Assembly: GCA_029961685.1 (NCBI GenBank)
Contig: JARWKL010000006.1
Location: forward strand, 7,880,748-7,944,747
Direction: 5' to 3'
DNA length: 64,000 nucleotides
Origin: Aristolochia californica
Lineage: Eukaryota; Streptophyta; Magnoliopsida; Piperales; Aristolochiaceae
Positions 9,155 through 20,700 of this stretch are shown here, piece by piece. The stretch's first letter is position 1. Each line of letters starts with the position of its first letter. Made by a program: the position numbers and the translations under genes. The notes under the pieces were generated by a model that searched no databases, was not told the DNA's origin, and worked only from the letters and a program-made list of their open reading frames with translations.

Positions 9155-12100
9155 GATTTTGACCCTGGAGAAATTCACGGGTTAGAAAATCAGGTAAGGA
9201 GTTTAATTCTCCTTTGATATGTTCTATATCAAAATCAAAGGTGCTTAATTCCGCCTCCCATCTAGCAAAGATTTGTTTGGAAGTAAGATTCTTCACATCC
9301 TTCTTAAGAATCGATTTGGCTGCTGAACAATCAACTCTTAAAAGGAATTTCTGATTTAATAAATCATCTTGGAATTTATGAATGCACTTAATTATTGCCA
9401 ATATTTCTTGTTTAACAGTGGAATAATTAATCTATACATCATGCCAGTTACCAGAGGTAAATCGAACAAGTTCTTCTTTACCAGATGGATTTCTTTGTTT
9501 TAATATGACACCATAGCCTATATGGGAGGCATCTGTCTCTACAACCTTCGGATAAGAAGGGTTGTTAAGGTTAAGACAAGGAAGTTGTTTGACCTTACTT
9601 TTGATTAATTGGACTGCCTGTGTATGTTTGGTAGTCCAAGGCTTAGGATTCTTTCTGAGTCTTTTGTACAATATAGCGGAGTCTTGTGCAAGATGGGGAT
9701 AATAATTCGCTATATAATTGAGACTTCCTAGAAATCTCTGAAGTTGAGTTTTCTCCAATAATTCATTTGGAAATTTGGAGGCAAACTCAATGCTTCTATC
9801 AATGGGAACTATTTTTTCCTTGTGGATATTATGACCTAAAAATCAAACAGAGGTCTGAAACAATTTCATTTTTGGTGTCGATATCACCAACCCATGTTTT
9901 CTAATAACTGTTTTGGAAACATGTAAATGCTTAAAATGAGCATCAATAGATTCTGAATAAACAAGTATATCATCAATATAAACAATGGTAAATTCATAAT
10001 AAGGAGCAAATATATCATTCATGATATTTTGAAATTCAAATGGAGCATTTTTCAAACCGAAAGGCATAAAATTTCATTCAAAGTGACCTAAAGGGACAGT
10101 GAATGCAGTCTTATATTTATCCTTTTCATTAATTTGAATTTTCCAGTATCCTGATTTCAAATCAAATTTGGAAAAGATTTTCGCAAAAAATAATCTGTCT
10201 AATAAATCTTTTTTGTTTGGGATAGGATAGCGAATCCATCTCAAACAATCATTCAGTGGTTTATAATTAACCACTAATCTTGGAACTCCTCGTTCCTTTT
10301 CTGCATTTTTATTGACATAAAAAGCAGTACAACTCCATGGGGAGTAGGATTTTCTAATTAATTTCTTATCCAATAGATTTTGGATTTCTTTTTTACGAAG
10401 GTCTAGTAAAGCATGTTTCATTTGACTAGGCCTGGCTTTGGTGGGAATGGTTCTTTCATTGAACCCATCAATATATGGTAAAGACACAATATATTTATGT
10501 CTATCCCAAAAAGTTGTAGGTATGTCACTACAAATTTCTTGGGCAAATATCTTCTGAAGAGAACTAATTTTCTCTTTGATATCTATAGTTTCCAGCTGTT
10601 GTTCTAGAGTTAAAAATTGTATTTCTTTATGCAGGAAACTAAGATGACGTTCTTTTATATTTCTCAATTCGGAAATCTCATTGATAAAACTAATTTGAGG
10701 AGGAGATTTGAAAGAGAAATAAATAGGTGTATTATTAACCTGACCATGAATCCCATGGTTGTCAATGCCTTTAATTGGCATAATTTTCTCCAAAAAAGGA
10801 GTACCTAATATGACTTGTTGAATCATATTTTTGACTAATAAAAAGTCAGTAATAATGCACTGATCATTAGTGCAGATGGAGGCATTGTTTAATTTATATT
10901 TAATCTTCATTTTGTCTCCATTAGCATTAGCTAAAGTTTGAGTAGTTTTTTCAAAATATTGGGTTGGAATTAACCCTTCCTGGATGCAGTTTAAGTCTGC
11001 TCCACTATCAATCAGAGCTGTCAGTTTAGGAAGGACAAAGTTCTTATCAATAACTAAATTTATCATAGTATGCCATGTTTGATGGATGACTTTGGTGATT
11101 TGATTTAGAAAAAGGATCTTCAGATTTCTTTTCTTTTTGTACACTATTTTGTGCACATGTTTCTTCAAGCTTTTTATAAAGGGATTTTAATTCTTTTAAT
11201 TCAAGCTTGATTTCTTTAATTTCTCCTTGTAATGAGGAGATGGATATTGGTTGTTTTGAAGAGTGGGTTTCTTCATGACGACCAATAATTTCCTTTAAGG
11301 AATAAGGTTTTACTCCTGTAATGGGAGGTAGCTTTGAAGTACTTTGAATATGATTAAGTTATTATTTGATTAAATATCTTTTTGTTTGAGGATCTTCCTC
11401 TTGATCAATGTTCTCTAGCATAAGCTGTTGATCAGTAGTAAGAACATTAATCTGATGCATTTGAGTCACAGATTGTAGATGAGAACAACTGCAATCTGGA
11501 TCATCTTCTGATTGACTGGATGAGGCATAATCAATATCAGCCCCAGAATCAGAATTTAAGAGAATTTTAGCCAACTAGATTCTCAATCCTTCATCTATTT
11601 GAAGTTGGTTTAATTTCTCTTTTGCTTTGCATCTATTTGAATAGTGGCCTAATTTACCACATTTTTAACAGACAATTTTCTTTTTGTCTAGAGGATTTCT
11701 TCTAGGAGGAGGTCTCTGACGAGGAGGTCTCCTAGGTTCATGACTAGTCCTATGATGAGACGGTCTTTTGGGATATCTCTTACTCTGGTGTGAGTAGGGT
11801 TCTGATCTCCTGGAATGGGAAACTTTTCCTTTACCCTTCCTTTGATGGGAAGGTGGTGTTCCTGTGTCACAGGCAAACTGTTCGCATAATTCACCAAGCT
11901 CACGCTTACCAGTAAGATTTTGTTTCATAAGCTGAGCTTGAAGTTTTAAATCATTACATAAGGTCAGTCCTTCTTGGATGATAGCACTGGTAAGGAGACC
12001 GTATGTATATTGTTGGTAGTTGATCATTCCTACCTCATTACCTAACCTTTTGCGTACTTTGCTAGCAAAAAGTGTTGGTAATCCATCAATAAATTTAGCT

Positions 12101-13638
12101 TTCCAATATTCATTATTGGCATCGGTTCTTTGCATAACCTTAGTAAGGAAAACATTTTTATACCATCTAAAATGGCTAAGTGTTCGACATCTAAGATTCT
12201 GCAAAACCTCTCATCCCTTATCAGTAGTGGACATCAAATTGCCAATAAAATGATGAACAATACATGAAATCAAGGTATAAACTGCATCATCCTCGCCTAG
12301 GTATGCTTGGCCTAATTCAGTTTTTATAACCTTCTTGGAATTGTATATTTCATGGTGTTGTTCAGCAGTGAGGATATTATCCCACCAACCTTTTAAGGTT
12401 CCAGAGAACCCAGCAGTTAACATTTCTGCTATGCCGTGATCTGAATTCTTATGTTGTCTACAGATGGTAGCGTACATAAGCATTCGTCTACAATGTTCAA
12501 AAATTTGATATTCAGACATAGAGTCTATGTTCCATTCATAGATTGATCTGCCATCATAGGCTTTTTGATCTATATACACATTCTCTTCATATAATAGGTC
12601 CTGAGGTGTAGGCCTATGATAATAGAGCTTGTGATTTAGATCCCAACGACGAGTAGATTTCTTGGTATAATCCAATTTTTGAATACTCGGTTGGTCTTTA
12701 ATCATTTCCTGAAGAATTGCTTCAGTCTGATTGATATTAGTTAAACCCAAATCATGAAGATTAGGGTTTTGACCTTCATCAGAATCAGAATATGCTGAAG
12801 CAGTTAAATCTTCAGTATTATTTTGTGATAAAGACTCTTCATGAGACTCTTCATCCTGTGATTCGTCAGCTACCAATACATGGAGACTTTTTCGAACCGC
12901 ATTAGCTTGGGCTTGTTTGATTTGATCTTCGGAAAGATTTAATTTTCCAAGTAGGGTTAATAATTCTTCCACAACTTCAGAATTATTATCCAATTTAAAG
13001 TTCCTAATTGGAACAGGGGGTTTGATGAGTGGTTTACCATCCATCAACAAAGGTAATTTGCGAGAAGATAAGTCAAAAGGATTTTGACAATATTTCTCAG
13101 GAGTTTCTTTGTCCAATAAATCTTCAATACAAGTAAGTTGTTGGCCTATCATTAGGAGATTTAAATTGGTAAAGTTGTTTTGTCGTCTAATCTGACCCAT
13201 AGGATTCTGGGTGATTTCAGGATTGACAAAAGCAATTGCTTCCACAAAATCAGGGGATTTCCCTGAAGGACTTGGAAATTCAAGTCGGATAGGATCAGTA
13301 GGAGGATGGACTGATTGGATATTGATATCAGACATCAGGTGCCATTCTTTCGTAAGGGTAGAAAGAGTGGGAGCAATGGAAGAAACTAAGGGTCGTTTCT
13401 CTGTTTGCTTTAGTCTAGTTTGCATGAACCAATCAACAAAGGACATGATTATTTTATTTGTTTCCAAATAAAGATAAAAGTCATTTGAGAATTCCATGCG
13501 TTCTACGGCCCCATAGGTGTCAAAAAACCAATTTTTGAAACCTAGATTATTGGGGTGAAAGAATTCAGCTTTAATGGCTGCTCTGTCCACCACAAAAGGT
13601 AGTGGATCCTGGTAACTCTGTGGAGGTGTAGAAATCAT
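9147..13638 (-). pseudogene. ORF2, coat-protease-RT-RNase H polyprotein (copy B)
   Basis: This is the core replication polyprotein of about 1500 codons. In order it has the coat region with an acidic segment (~12950-12770), a conserved core, a basic tail (~11850-11700) and a zinc knuckle (~11668-11625). These are followed by the protease motif LIDSGADLNCI near 11010 and the reverse transcriptase with MPFGLKNAP and YIDD (9980-9969). Last comes RNase H with VETDASHIGYG, a Glu in KQEILAIIKC, RVDCSAAKS and a terminal SLPDFLTREF. Breaks are stops at about 12213, 11667 (inside the zinc knuckle), 11577, 11364, 11361, 10076 (Trp to TGA), 9845 and 9434, plus a one-base insertion near 11100. I chose ATG 13638 because it aligns with the starts in E and F; the upstream ATG at 13644 looks like a mutation. 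Confidence 0.9.
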
Positions 13639-13640
13639 AG

Positions 13641-14662
13641 TCATAGAGTAAAACCAGTCATTTCTCTGGGAGTGGGAGAAGTCCTTTCATGCTCCCGTTC
13701 TCGGTAGACCCCATGAGGTATTTGGGTGTCTGATATGTGGATTCCTTTTAATGAAGAATCATCCTTATAGATTGTTTTTCATCCAATTCCTGTAGGCGAG
13801 TAGATGGGCCTACATCCGAATATCTGGAAGATGTGGGTGGTAAAGAGACTCGGTAAGGAGTCTTTTCTTTAAAATTGATTACCACATCGCCATCGGTTGA
13901 TTGCATGACTTGATCAATATCCTGATTAATCAGGAGTCGTGGAGGAACAGCCTGAGGAATAGTCCAATTGGCTGGGAAACGTATTTCCTCCCAATTGATC
14001 ATCCGAGGAGTGGCAACATTTGCACTCATAAGATCGGTTTCGATCAATACGGTCTTACCTTGATCTGGTAAGTGTAATACCTTAGGGACTAAGGTATTCA
14101 TAATTTTGAAACGAATCCTTGCAATAACTGCAATGGTTTCAGTTCCAGGAATAAAATTGTATCCCTATGTTAGAATCCTCAACTAGATAGATTCTAACAA
14201 ATTCCTATCGGTTAATGATAGGGTAAGGTTTGGGTGGACATTAAAATAAGCAGGTCCCCTACTGAGACTTGTTTCAACAATACCCATTAATGAGGGTTTC
14301 CAATCCAAACATCGACCATCACGAAGTATGGCCTGCAAACATGTGTTCATCCCTAGTAAGGTTACGGGTTTGAACACTATCTGTATGCATCCAATATGCA
14401 TATATTTTTTCTCAGTATCCGCTAGATACTTATTGAGATCAGTTAACTCTAATAATTTAAGAGTGGAATCTTGATTTTCAAGATTGATTGTTTGTTCCAT
14501 GGTTTTAATTCCCATGGTACTAGAAAGGGTGAAGGTTCCTTTCTTGTAGATTGAAGTAGGTTTTATGGACGGAATTGTCCAATCATTCAATTGTTGTTGA
14601 ACTTTATATCCAACCTAAGATGCATTCTTAATTGATCCAGTAATCCTACTATTGGATGCCAT
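13641..14662 (-). pseudogene. ORF1, viral movement protein (copy B)
   Basis: The frame runs from ATG 14662 (MASNSRITGSIKNAS) to the natural stop TGA at 13643-13641, 340 codons in the unbroken frame of copy F. It is a 30K-type movement protein by position and content (NDWTIPSIKPTSIYKKGTF, GMNTCLQAILRDGRCLDW, SLTDRNLLESI). In copy B the frame carries TAG at codon 16, TAG at 14185-14183 and at 14167-14165 (both CAG in copy F), and a one-base deletion near 13771. ORF2 starts only two bases after its stop. Confidence 0.88.
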
Positions 14663-14909
14663 CTTTTGACAAATTAAAAATTTAAACCAAATTTAAAATA
14701 CAATTAAACTAAACTAAAAAGAAACTACAACTAAGAGTGGTAAAAGATAACCAGAAGGAGGAATATCCTAGTATGAAGTAAACATATTATAAACTGATTA
14801 TATGGTAATCATGAACGAAGCAAACTATTGTTCATAATATCATAATTAATTTACTGTTCATCATCTTCTTGATCAGATACACGTCTGTCAACGATTTAAG
14901 AGTATAGCG
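14663..14909 (-). other. Viral leader (copy B, right end)
   Basis: Sequence upstream of the movement-protein ATG, homologous to 55300-55532 of copy F. The last 55 bases repeat the left end of copy B. At 14909 it joins ten unplaced bases and then plus-strand fragment C. Confidence 0.75.
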
Positions 14910-15740
14910 AGATAATCAAGATTTTCTAACCCGTGAATTTCTCTAGGGTCAAAATCATGTATAACCCCGCAAGGGGCAATCCAAGAGGCCGAGGCCGAAA
15001 GAATCCAGAAAGAGGAAATTCCTCAGACAAGAAGGGCAAAGCCCCAGTGTCGTATAAGGAGACACTAGAAGTCGAACCAGAGTATATTACTCTTCCGAAA
15101 ACGGAGACAATTTTACTCCTCAATAAAGAGGACTCAGAGGGTACATTGGATTCCTGGGAGATGTTACAGAATTGGCTTGGAGAAGCCTACTGTCCCATCC
15201 GTGCAGGAAAACGATGGTATTCCTTTGAATCAATTTTGGTTCATTTGAATTCTATAGCAGTGCATCATACACTGACAAATATGGCTAAATGGGATAGCCC
15301 AAGAGCGTACAGCAAATGTACAATACAAAAATTTATGCATCCCTCAACTTGGGGAAATTTTGATTTAACTAAAGCACCTAACCTTCCTAATGATAAGGAA
15401 TTTAATTATTGGGATTATATAGATTCCTGGTATAATACCTTTTATTAACAAAATCCCTCCCATAGGCATTCTTGGTTTTTCCAATGGGAAAAAAATGTCT
15501 TTCAGAGGTCATTACCTCTACCCAGTTGGGTATTTGCATGGAGGAACAAATTTGGGCCACCCATTTCTATCTTACCTGAGCCCATTAAGGCTTGTTTTGT
15601 AAAATGGACTCAATCCAGTCCTAAGCTTAAAGCTCTGGGTTATGAAAAACCCCCCAAAGAATTGGGACAGTCATATCTTCTTTATAGTATTTTCTCTACC
15701 ATGGATTTGGAGATGGGATTGTATTACAGGCTTTAATGAT
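14910..15740 (+). mobile_element. Endogenous pararetrovirus fragment C
   Basis: Ten bases of filler (14910-14919) are followed by the last codons of RNase H (DFLTREFL) and the first ~260 codons of ORF3, in the orientation opposite to B and D. It ends near 15740, where ORF3 sequence passes into the minus-strand primer-site region of fragment D through a few shared bases. Confidence 0.85.
14957..15740 (+). pseudogene. ORF3, 5' part (fragment C)
   Basis: ATG 14957 overlaps the ORF2 stop in ATGTATAA, as in B and F. Compared with F, 33 bases are deleted in frame between short AATCA/AATCC-type repeats. This removes the first Arg-Gly block, so the start reads MYNPARGNPRGRGRKN. The frame is open to TAA 15446-15448, where the others have a Tyr codon. 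An extra C in the C run near 15651 then shifts the frame. The 3' third is absent at the breakpoint. Confidence 0.82.
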
Positions 15741-15742
15741 AA

Positions 15743-15938
15743 TTACAACGGGAAGACGGGAAATTGACAGAAGGCAAATAGAAGTTGAATAGGCAGAGAA
15801 TAACTTTAACTCACTACTAATTTATTCACAATATCATATATTACAGTGGGAAGACGGGAAATTGACAGAAGGCAAATAGAAGTCGAACAGGCAGAGAATA
15901 ACTTTAACTCACTACTAATTTATTCATAATATCATAAA
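15743..15938. repeat. 98-bp tandem duplication of the viral 3' region
   Basis: The segment with GGGAAGACGGGAAATTGAC occurs at 15750 and again at 15848, and the following TTTATT (AATAAA on the minus strand) at 15821 and 15919. The spacing is exactly 98 bases, with a few mismatches. The other copies have one unit. Confidence 0.85.
15919..15924 (-). terminator. Poly(A) signal AATAAA (fragment D, inner copy)
   Basis: Minus-strand AATAAA at the conserved position downstream of the TATA box. A second copy at 15821-15826 results from the 98-bp duplication. Confidence 0.55.
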
Positions 15939-16041
15939 GTACTTACAGAAAACTTCAATACTGCAAAACACACAAGTAGGCAACCTTGATGACAAAGGAG
16001 AAGATTTTTCAAGTGATACCTTCACAAATAAAACTAACTCC

Positions 16042-16048
16042 TTATATA
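16042..16048 (-). promoter_or_regulatory. TATA box of the viral promoter (fragment D)
   Basis: TATATAAGG on the minus strand, identical in context to copy B and about 65 bases past the ORF4 stop. Confidence 0.7.
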
Positions 16049-16112
16049 GACGGACTGAACTAATGTGGATTTGAAAATATTTGAAATCCACCACTAATAC
16101 AAAAAATAACCT

Positions 16113-16466
16113 CTATGATTGAGGTGGTTGTGAGTCATTATCTCTACAATTGAGATTCTTGGATGAGTCATCGTGATCATCCTTATCATCTTGATCTCCA
16201 TGATTGAGATTAGGACAAGACCTTTGATAGGCTTGGTCCCATAGCATCTTTTGTTGACGAAGAGCTTTTACTCTTATCCTATGCAGGCGGTAACTGGCGG
16301 CATCTCATGAATGTGACTTTAAGGAAAATGGCCGACCAAAGATAGTGTATGAGCCTGGCTTGATGTGACAAATAGGCCAACTGTGGGCCAGAGGATAAGA
16401 TTTCCTCTGTAGCTTTTGGACGGACTTGGCCGACGAATCTGGAACAAATGTGTCTGTCATAGTCAT
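16113..16466 (-). pseudogene. ORF4 (fragment D)
   Basis: This is a 118-codon homologue of ORF4 in copy B with the same start context (ATG 16466, 11 bases after the ORF3 stop) and the same end. One premature TGA replaces the Trp of the SHxWDAAS motif near 16302. The Trp of the PPAHSWPICHI motif is retained, so its lesions differ from those of B. Function unknown. Confidence 0.75.
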
Positions 16467-16477
16467 ATCCTGCAAAA

Positions 16478-16848
16478 TTATTTCCCTTTAGATGTTGATT
16501 TAAACATCTCTATCATTGCATTGATATATTTGTTAGGATCCTCTGGGGGCTGACTATCTGGTAAGAATTCATTAGCATTATCATCATGCTCTGTACTAGT
16601 AAAGTCCTCAATGTCTTCATCATCTGCAGCGGACGGTTCCGAAACTGACATGTTGTCATATGCAGGGTGAACTGATGTGCCTTCATTGCACTTAGTAGCC
16701 ATAGAATCCTTCATTGATTTGAATAATTTTTTCATAATATCTTTTTTCGATATATTCGGAATTAAACTCTTCAATTGAGTTTTGAAACTTGCAAATAAAT
16801 TATCGGAGTCATAATGGACTTCCAGAACGCGATGCAATCCAAGATTAT
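16478..16848 (-). pseudogene. ORF3, 3' part (fragment D)
   Basis: The last ~120 codons of ORF3, open to the natural stop. It includes HYDSDNLFASFKTQLKS and the acidic C-terminal region with DDEDIEDFTSTEHDDNA. It is truncated at 16848 by satellite II. It is closer to copy B than to F in the acidic tail. Confidence 0.82.
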
Positions 16849-17783
16849 ACGAACACATTTTGATATTTTAATTTCTATATATCATCATACTTTCTATATT
16901 TCATTTTACTTTCTATATTTCATCTTTCTTTCTATGTTTCATTTTACTTTCTATATTTTATCTTTCATTATATATTTCATCTTTTTTTCTATATTTCATT
17001 TTACTTTCTATATTTCATCTATCTTTTTATATTTCTTGTTTCTTTCTATATTTCATCTTTCTTTCTATTTTTCATTTTATTTTCTATATTTCGTTTTTCA
17101 TTCTATATTTCCTCTTTCTTTTAGTGTTTCTTTTTTGTTTCTATATTTTATCTTTCTTTCCATATTTCATCTTTCTTTCTATATTTCATTTTACTTTCTA
17201 TTTTTTATATCTTTCTATATTTCATCTGTTTTTCTATATTTCATGTTGCTTTCTATAATTCATCTTTATTTTTATATTTCATATTACTTTCTATATTTCA
17301 TCTTTCTTTCTGTATTTCATTTTACTTTCTATATTTCATCTTTCATTCTATTTTTTATTTTTTATCTTTTTTTTTCAGTATTTCATTTTACTTTCTATAT
17401 TTCATCTATCTTTCTATAGTCCATTTTTCTTTCAATATTTCATATTACTTTCCATTTTTCATTTTTCTTTCTATATTTCATTTTACTTTTTATATGTCAT
17501 CTTTCTTTCTATATTTCATTTTACTTTCTATATATCTCCATACTTTCTAAGTTTAATTTTACTTTCTATATTTCATATTTCTTTCTATATTTATTTTACT
17601 TTCTATATTTTATCTTTCATTTTACTTTCTATATATCTCCATACTTTCTAAGTTTAATTTTACTTTCTATATTTCATATTTCTTTCTATATTTATTTTAC
17701 TTTCTATATTTTATCTTTCATATTATATTTTATCTTCCTTTCTATATTTCATTATACTTTCGATATATCTTCTTAATTTCTAT
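16849..17783 (+). repeat. Satellite II array, pyrimidine strand on plus
   Basis: This is an array of a 19-bp monomer in two alternating forms, TTTCTATATTTCATTTTAC and TTTCTATATTTCATCTTTC, with frequent single-base variants. The first ~40 bases after the viral junction (ACGAACACATTTTGATATTT) are irregular. A ~102-bp unit is tandemly repeated around 17528-17710. No gene is seen. Confidence 0.88.
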
Positions 17784-20700
17784 AAAGATGAAATATAGAA
17801 AGTAACATGAAATATAGATTGAAAGATGAAATAAAGAAAGTTAAATGAAATATAGTAAGAAAAAAGATATATAGAAAGTAACATGAAATAAATAAACGTA
17901 GATGAAATATAGAAAGTAAAATGAAATATAAAAATAAACATGAAATACATAAAGAAAGATGAAACATATACAAAGTAAAATGAAATATAGAAAGAAAGAT
18001 GAAATATACAAAGTAAAATGAATATAGAAATAAAGATGAAATACATAAAGTAAAATGAAATATAGAAAGAAGATGAAATATAGAAAGTAAAATGAAATAC
18101 TGAAAGAAGGATACTGAATAATGAAATACTGAAAAATGTAAAATTTAATATATAAAGACAGAAGAAATATAAAAAAATATATGAAATATAGAAAACAAGA
18201 TGAAATATTAAAAGTAAAATTAAATATAGAATGAAAGATGAAATTTAAAAAATAAAATAAAGTATAAAAAGAAAAAGGAAATATAGAAAGTAACTTGAAA
18301 TATAGAAAGTAACATGAAATATAGAAAAAAAGACGAAATATAGAAAGTAACATGAAATATAAAAAGATAGATGAAATAAAGAAAGTAAAATGAAATATAG
18401 AAAGATAGACGAAATATAGAAAGTACGATGGTATATAGAAAGTAAAATTAATTATAGAAAAAAAAAATTAGAAATTAAAATAAAATATAGAAATAAAGAT
18501 GAAATACAGAAAGTAAAATGAAATATAGAAAGAAGATGAAATATAGAAAGTAAAATGAAATACTGAAAGAAGGATGAAATATATAAATGTAAAATTTAAT
18601 ATATAAAGACAGAAGAAATATAAAAAAATATATGAAATTAGAAAACAAGATGAAATATTGAAAGTAAAATTAAATATAGAATGAAAGACGAAATATACAA
18701 AATAAAATAAAGTATAAAAAGAAAGAGGAAATATAGAAAGTAACTTGAAATATAGAAAGTAACATGAAATATAGAAAAAAAGACGAAATATAGAAAGTAA
18801 CATGAAATATAAAAAGATAGATGAAATAAAGAAAGTAAAATGAAATATAAAAAGATAGACGAAATATAGAAAGTAAAATAAAATATAGAAAGTACGATGG
18901 TATATAGAAAGTAAAATTAATTATAGAAAGAAAAAAAATTAGAAACTAAAATAAAATATAGAAATAAAGATGAAATACAGAAAGTAAAATGAAATATAGA
19001 AAGAAGATGAAATATAGAAAGTAAAATGAAATACTGAAAGAAGGATGAAATATATAAATGTAAAATTTAATATATAAAGACAGAAGAAATATAAAAAAAT
19101 ATATGAAATTAGAAAACAAGATGAAATATTGAAAGTAAAATTAAATATAGAATGAAAGACGAAATATACAAAATAAAATAAAGTATAAAAAGAAAGAGGA
19201 AATATAGAAAGTAACTTGAAATATAGAAAGTAACATGAAATATAGAAAAAAAGACGAAATATAGAAAGTAACATAAAATATAGAAAGATATATGAAATAA
19301 AGAAAGTAAAATAAAATATAGAAAGACAAACGAAATATAGAAAGTAAAATGAAATATAGAAAGTACGATGATATATAGAAAGAAAGAAAAAAGTTAGAAA
19401 CTAAAATTAAATATAGAAACAAGATGAAATGAAGAAAGTAAAATTAAATATAGAAAGAAAGATAAAATAAAGAAAATAAAATGAAATATTGAAAGAAAGA
19501 TGAAATATAGAAAGTAAAATGAAATACTGAAAGAAAGATGAAATATAGAAAGTACAATTTAATATATAAATAAAGAAGAAATATAAAATTAAATATGAAA
19601 TATTGAAAAACATTTGAAATATAGAATGAAAGACGAAGTAAAGAAAATAAAATAAAATATAGAAAGTAACATGAAAAAAAGAAAGTAAAATGAAATATAG
19701 AAAATATGATTATATATAGAAAGTAAAATGAAATATAGAAAGAAAGATGAAATTTAGAAAGTAAAATTAAACATTGAAAGAAAGATGAAATAAAGAAAAG
19801 TAAAATGAAATATAGAAAGAAAGATGAAATAAAGAAAGTAAAATGAAATATAGAAAGAAAGATGAAATACGGAAAGTAAAATGAAATACTAAAAGAAAGA
19901 TGAAATATAGAAAGTAAATTTAATATAAAAATAAAATGAAATATAAAAATAAATATGAAATATTGAAAAAAAGTGGAAATATAGAAAGTAAAATGAAATA
20001 TAGAATGAAAGAGGAAATATAGAAAATAAAATGATATATAGAAAGAAGGATGAAATATAGAAAGTAACATGAAATATAGAAAGTAAAATGAAATATAGAA
20101 ATTAAGAAGTTATATAGAAAGTAAAATAAAATATAGAAAGGAAGATAAAATATAGATTGAAAGATAAAATATATAAAGTAAAGTAAAAATAGAAAGAAAT
20201 ATGAAATATAGAAAGTAAAATGAAATACTAAAAGAAAGATAAAATATAGAAAGTAAATTGAAATATAGAAAGTATGATGATATATAGAAAGTAAAATGAA
20301 ATATAGAAAGAAAGGTGAAATATAGAAAGTAAAATGAAATATAGAAAGCAAGTTGATATATAGAAAGTAAAATTAAATATAGAAAGAAAGACAAAATATA
20401 GAAAGTAAAATGAAATATAGAAAGAAAGATGAAATATAGAAAGTAAAATGAAATAAAGAAAGATGAAATATAGAAATTAAAATGAAATATAGAAAGACAG
20501 ATGAAATACGGAAAGTAAAATGAAATATAGTACAAAAAATGATATATAGAAATTGACAAGAAATAAAGAAAGAAAGATGAAATATAGAAATTAAAATGAA
20601 ATATAGAAAGAAGATGAAATATAGAAGAAGGTTCAAATAAAGAAAGAAATATGAACTATAGAAAGTAAAATGAAATAGAGAAAGAGTGAAAATATTTAGA

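Larger units (their letters stand above)
6967..14909 (-). mobile_element. Endogenous pararetrovirus copy B, one complete genome unit
   Basis: Read on the minus strand it holds leader, ORF1, ORF2, ORF3, ORF4, promoter, poly(A) signal, primer-binding site and leader again. The first and last 55 bases (6967-7021 and 14855-14909) are the same leader sequence with one mismatch, 7,888 bp apart, which gives the genome size. That size fits Caulimoviridae (about 7-9 kb). There are no LTRs and no integrase. All ORFs carry nonsense or frameshift changes, so it is not expressible as it stands. The breakpoint in the leader differs from those of copies E and F. Confidence 0.9.
15741..16848 (-). mobile_element. 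Endogenous pararetrovirus fragment D
   Basis: A minus-strand piece carrying the 3' third of ORF3, ORF4, the promoter and the poly(A) region up to the edge of the primer-binding site. It ends within a few bases of where the site would be. The left end contains a 98-bp tandem duplication. The right end at 16848 passes into satellite II. Confidence 0.85.

Noticed and set aside
13211..13471. Plus-strand frame within copy B
   Set aside because: Antisense to ORF2; no independent support. The same applies to 10617-10808, 14926-15123, 39942-40226 and 44816-45004.
13642..13644. ATG 13644 as the ORF2 start in copy B
   Set aside because: Copies A, E and F have no ATG here; the ATG six bases downstream aligns in position with their start.
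9147..14662. Ty3/gypsy LTR retrotransposon
   Set aside because: No LTRs and no integrase after RNase H; a movement protein, a TATA box, and a single primer site per genome unit in a circular permutation fit a pararetrovirus.
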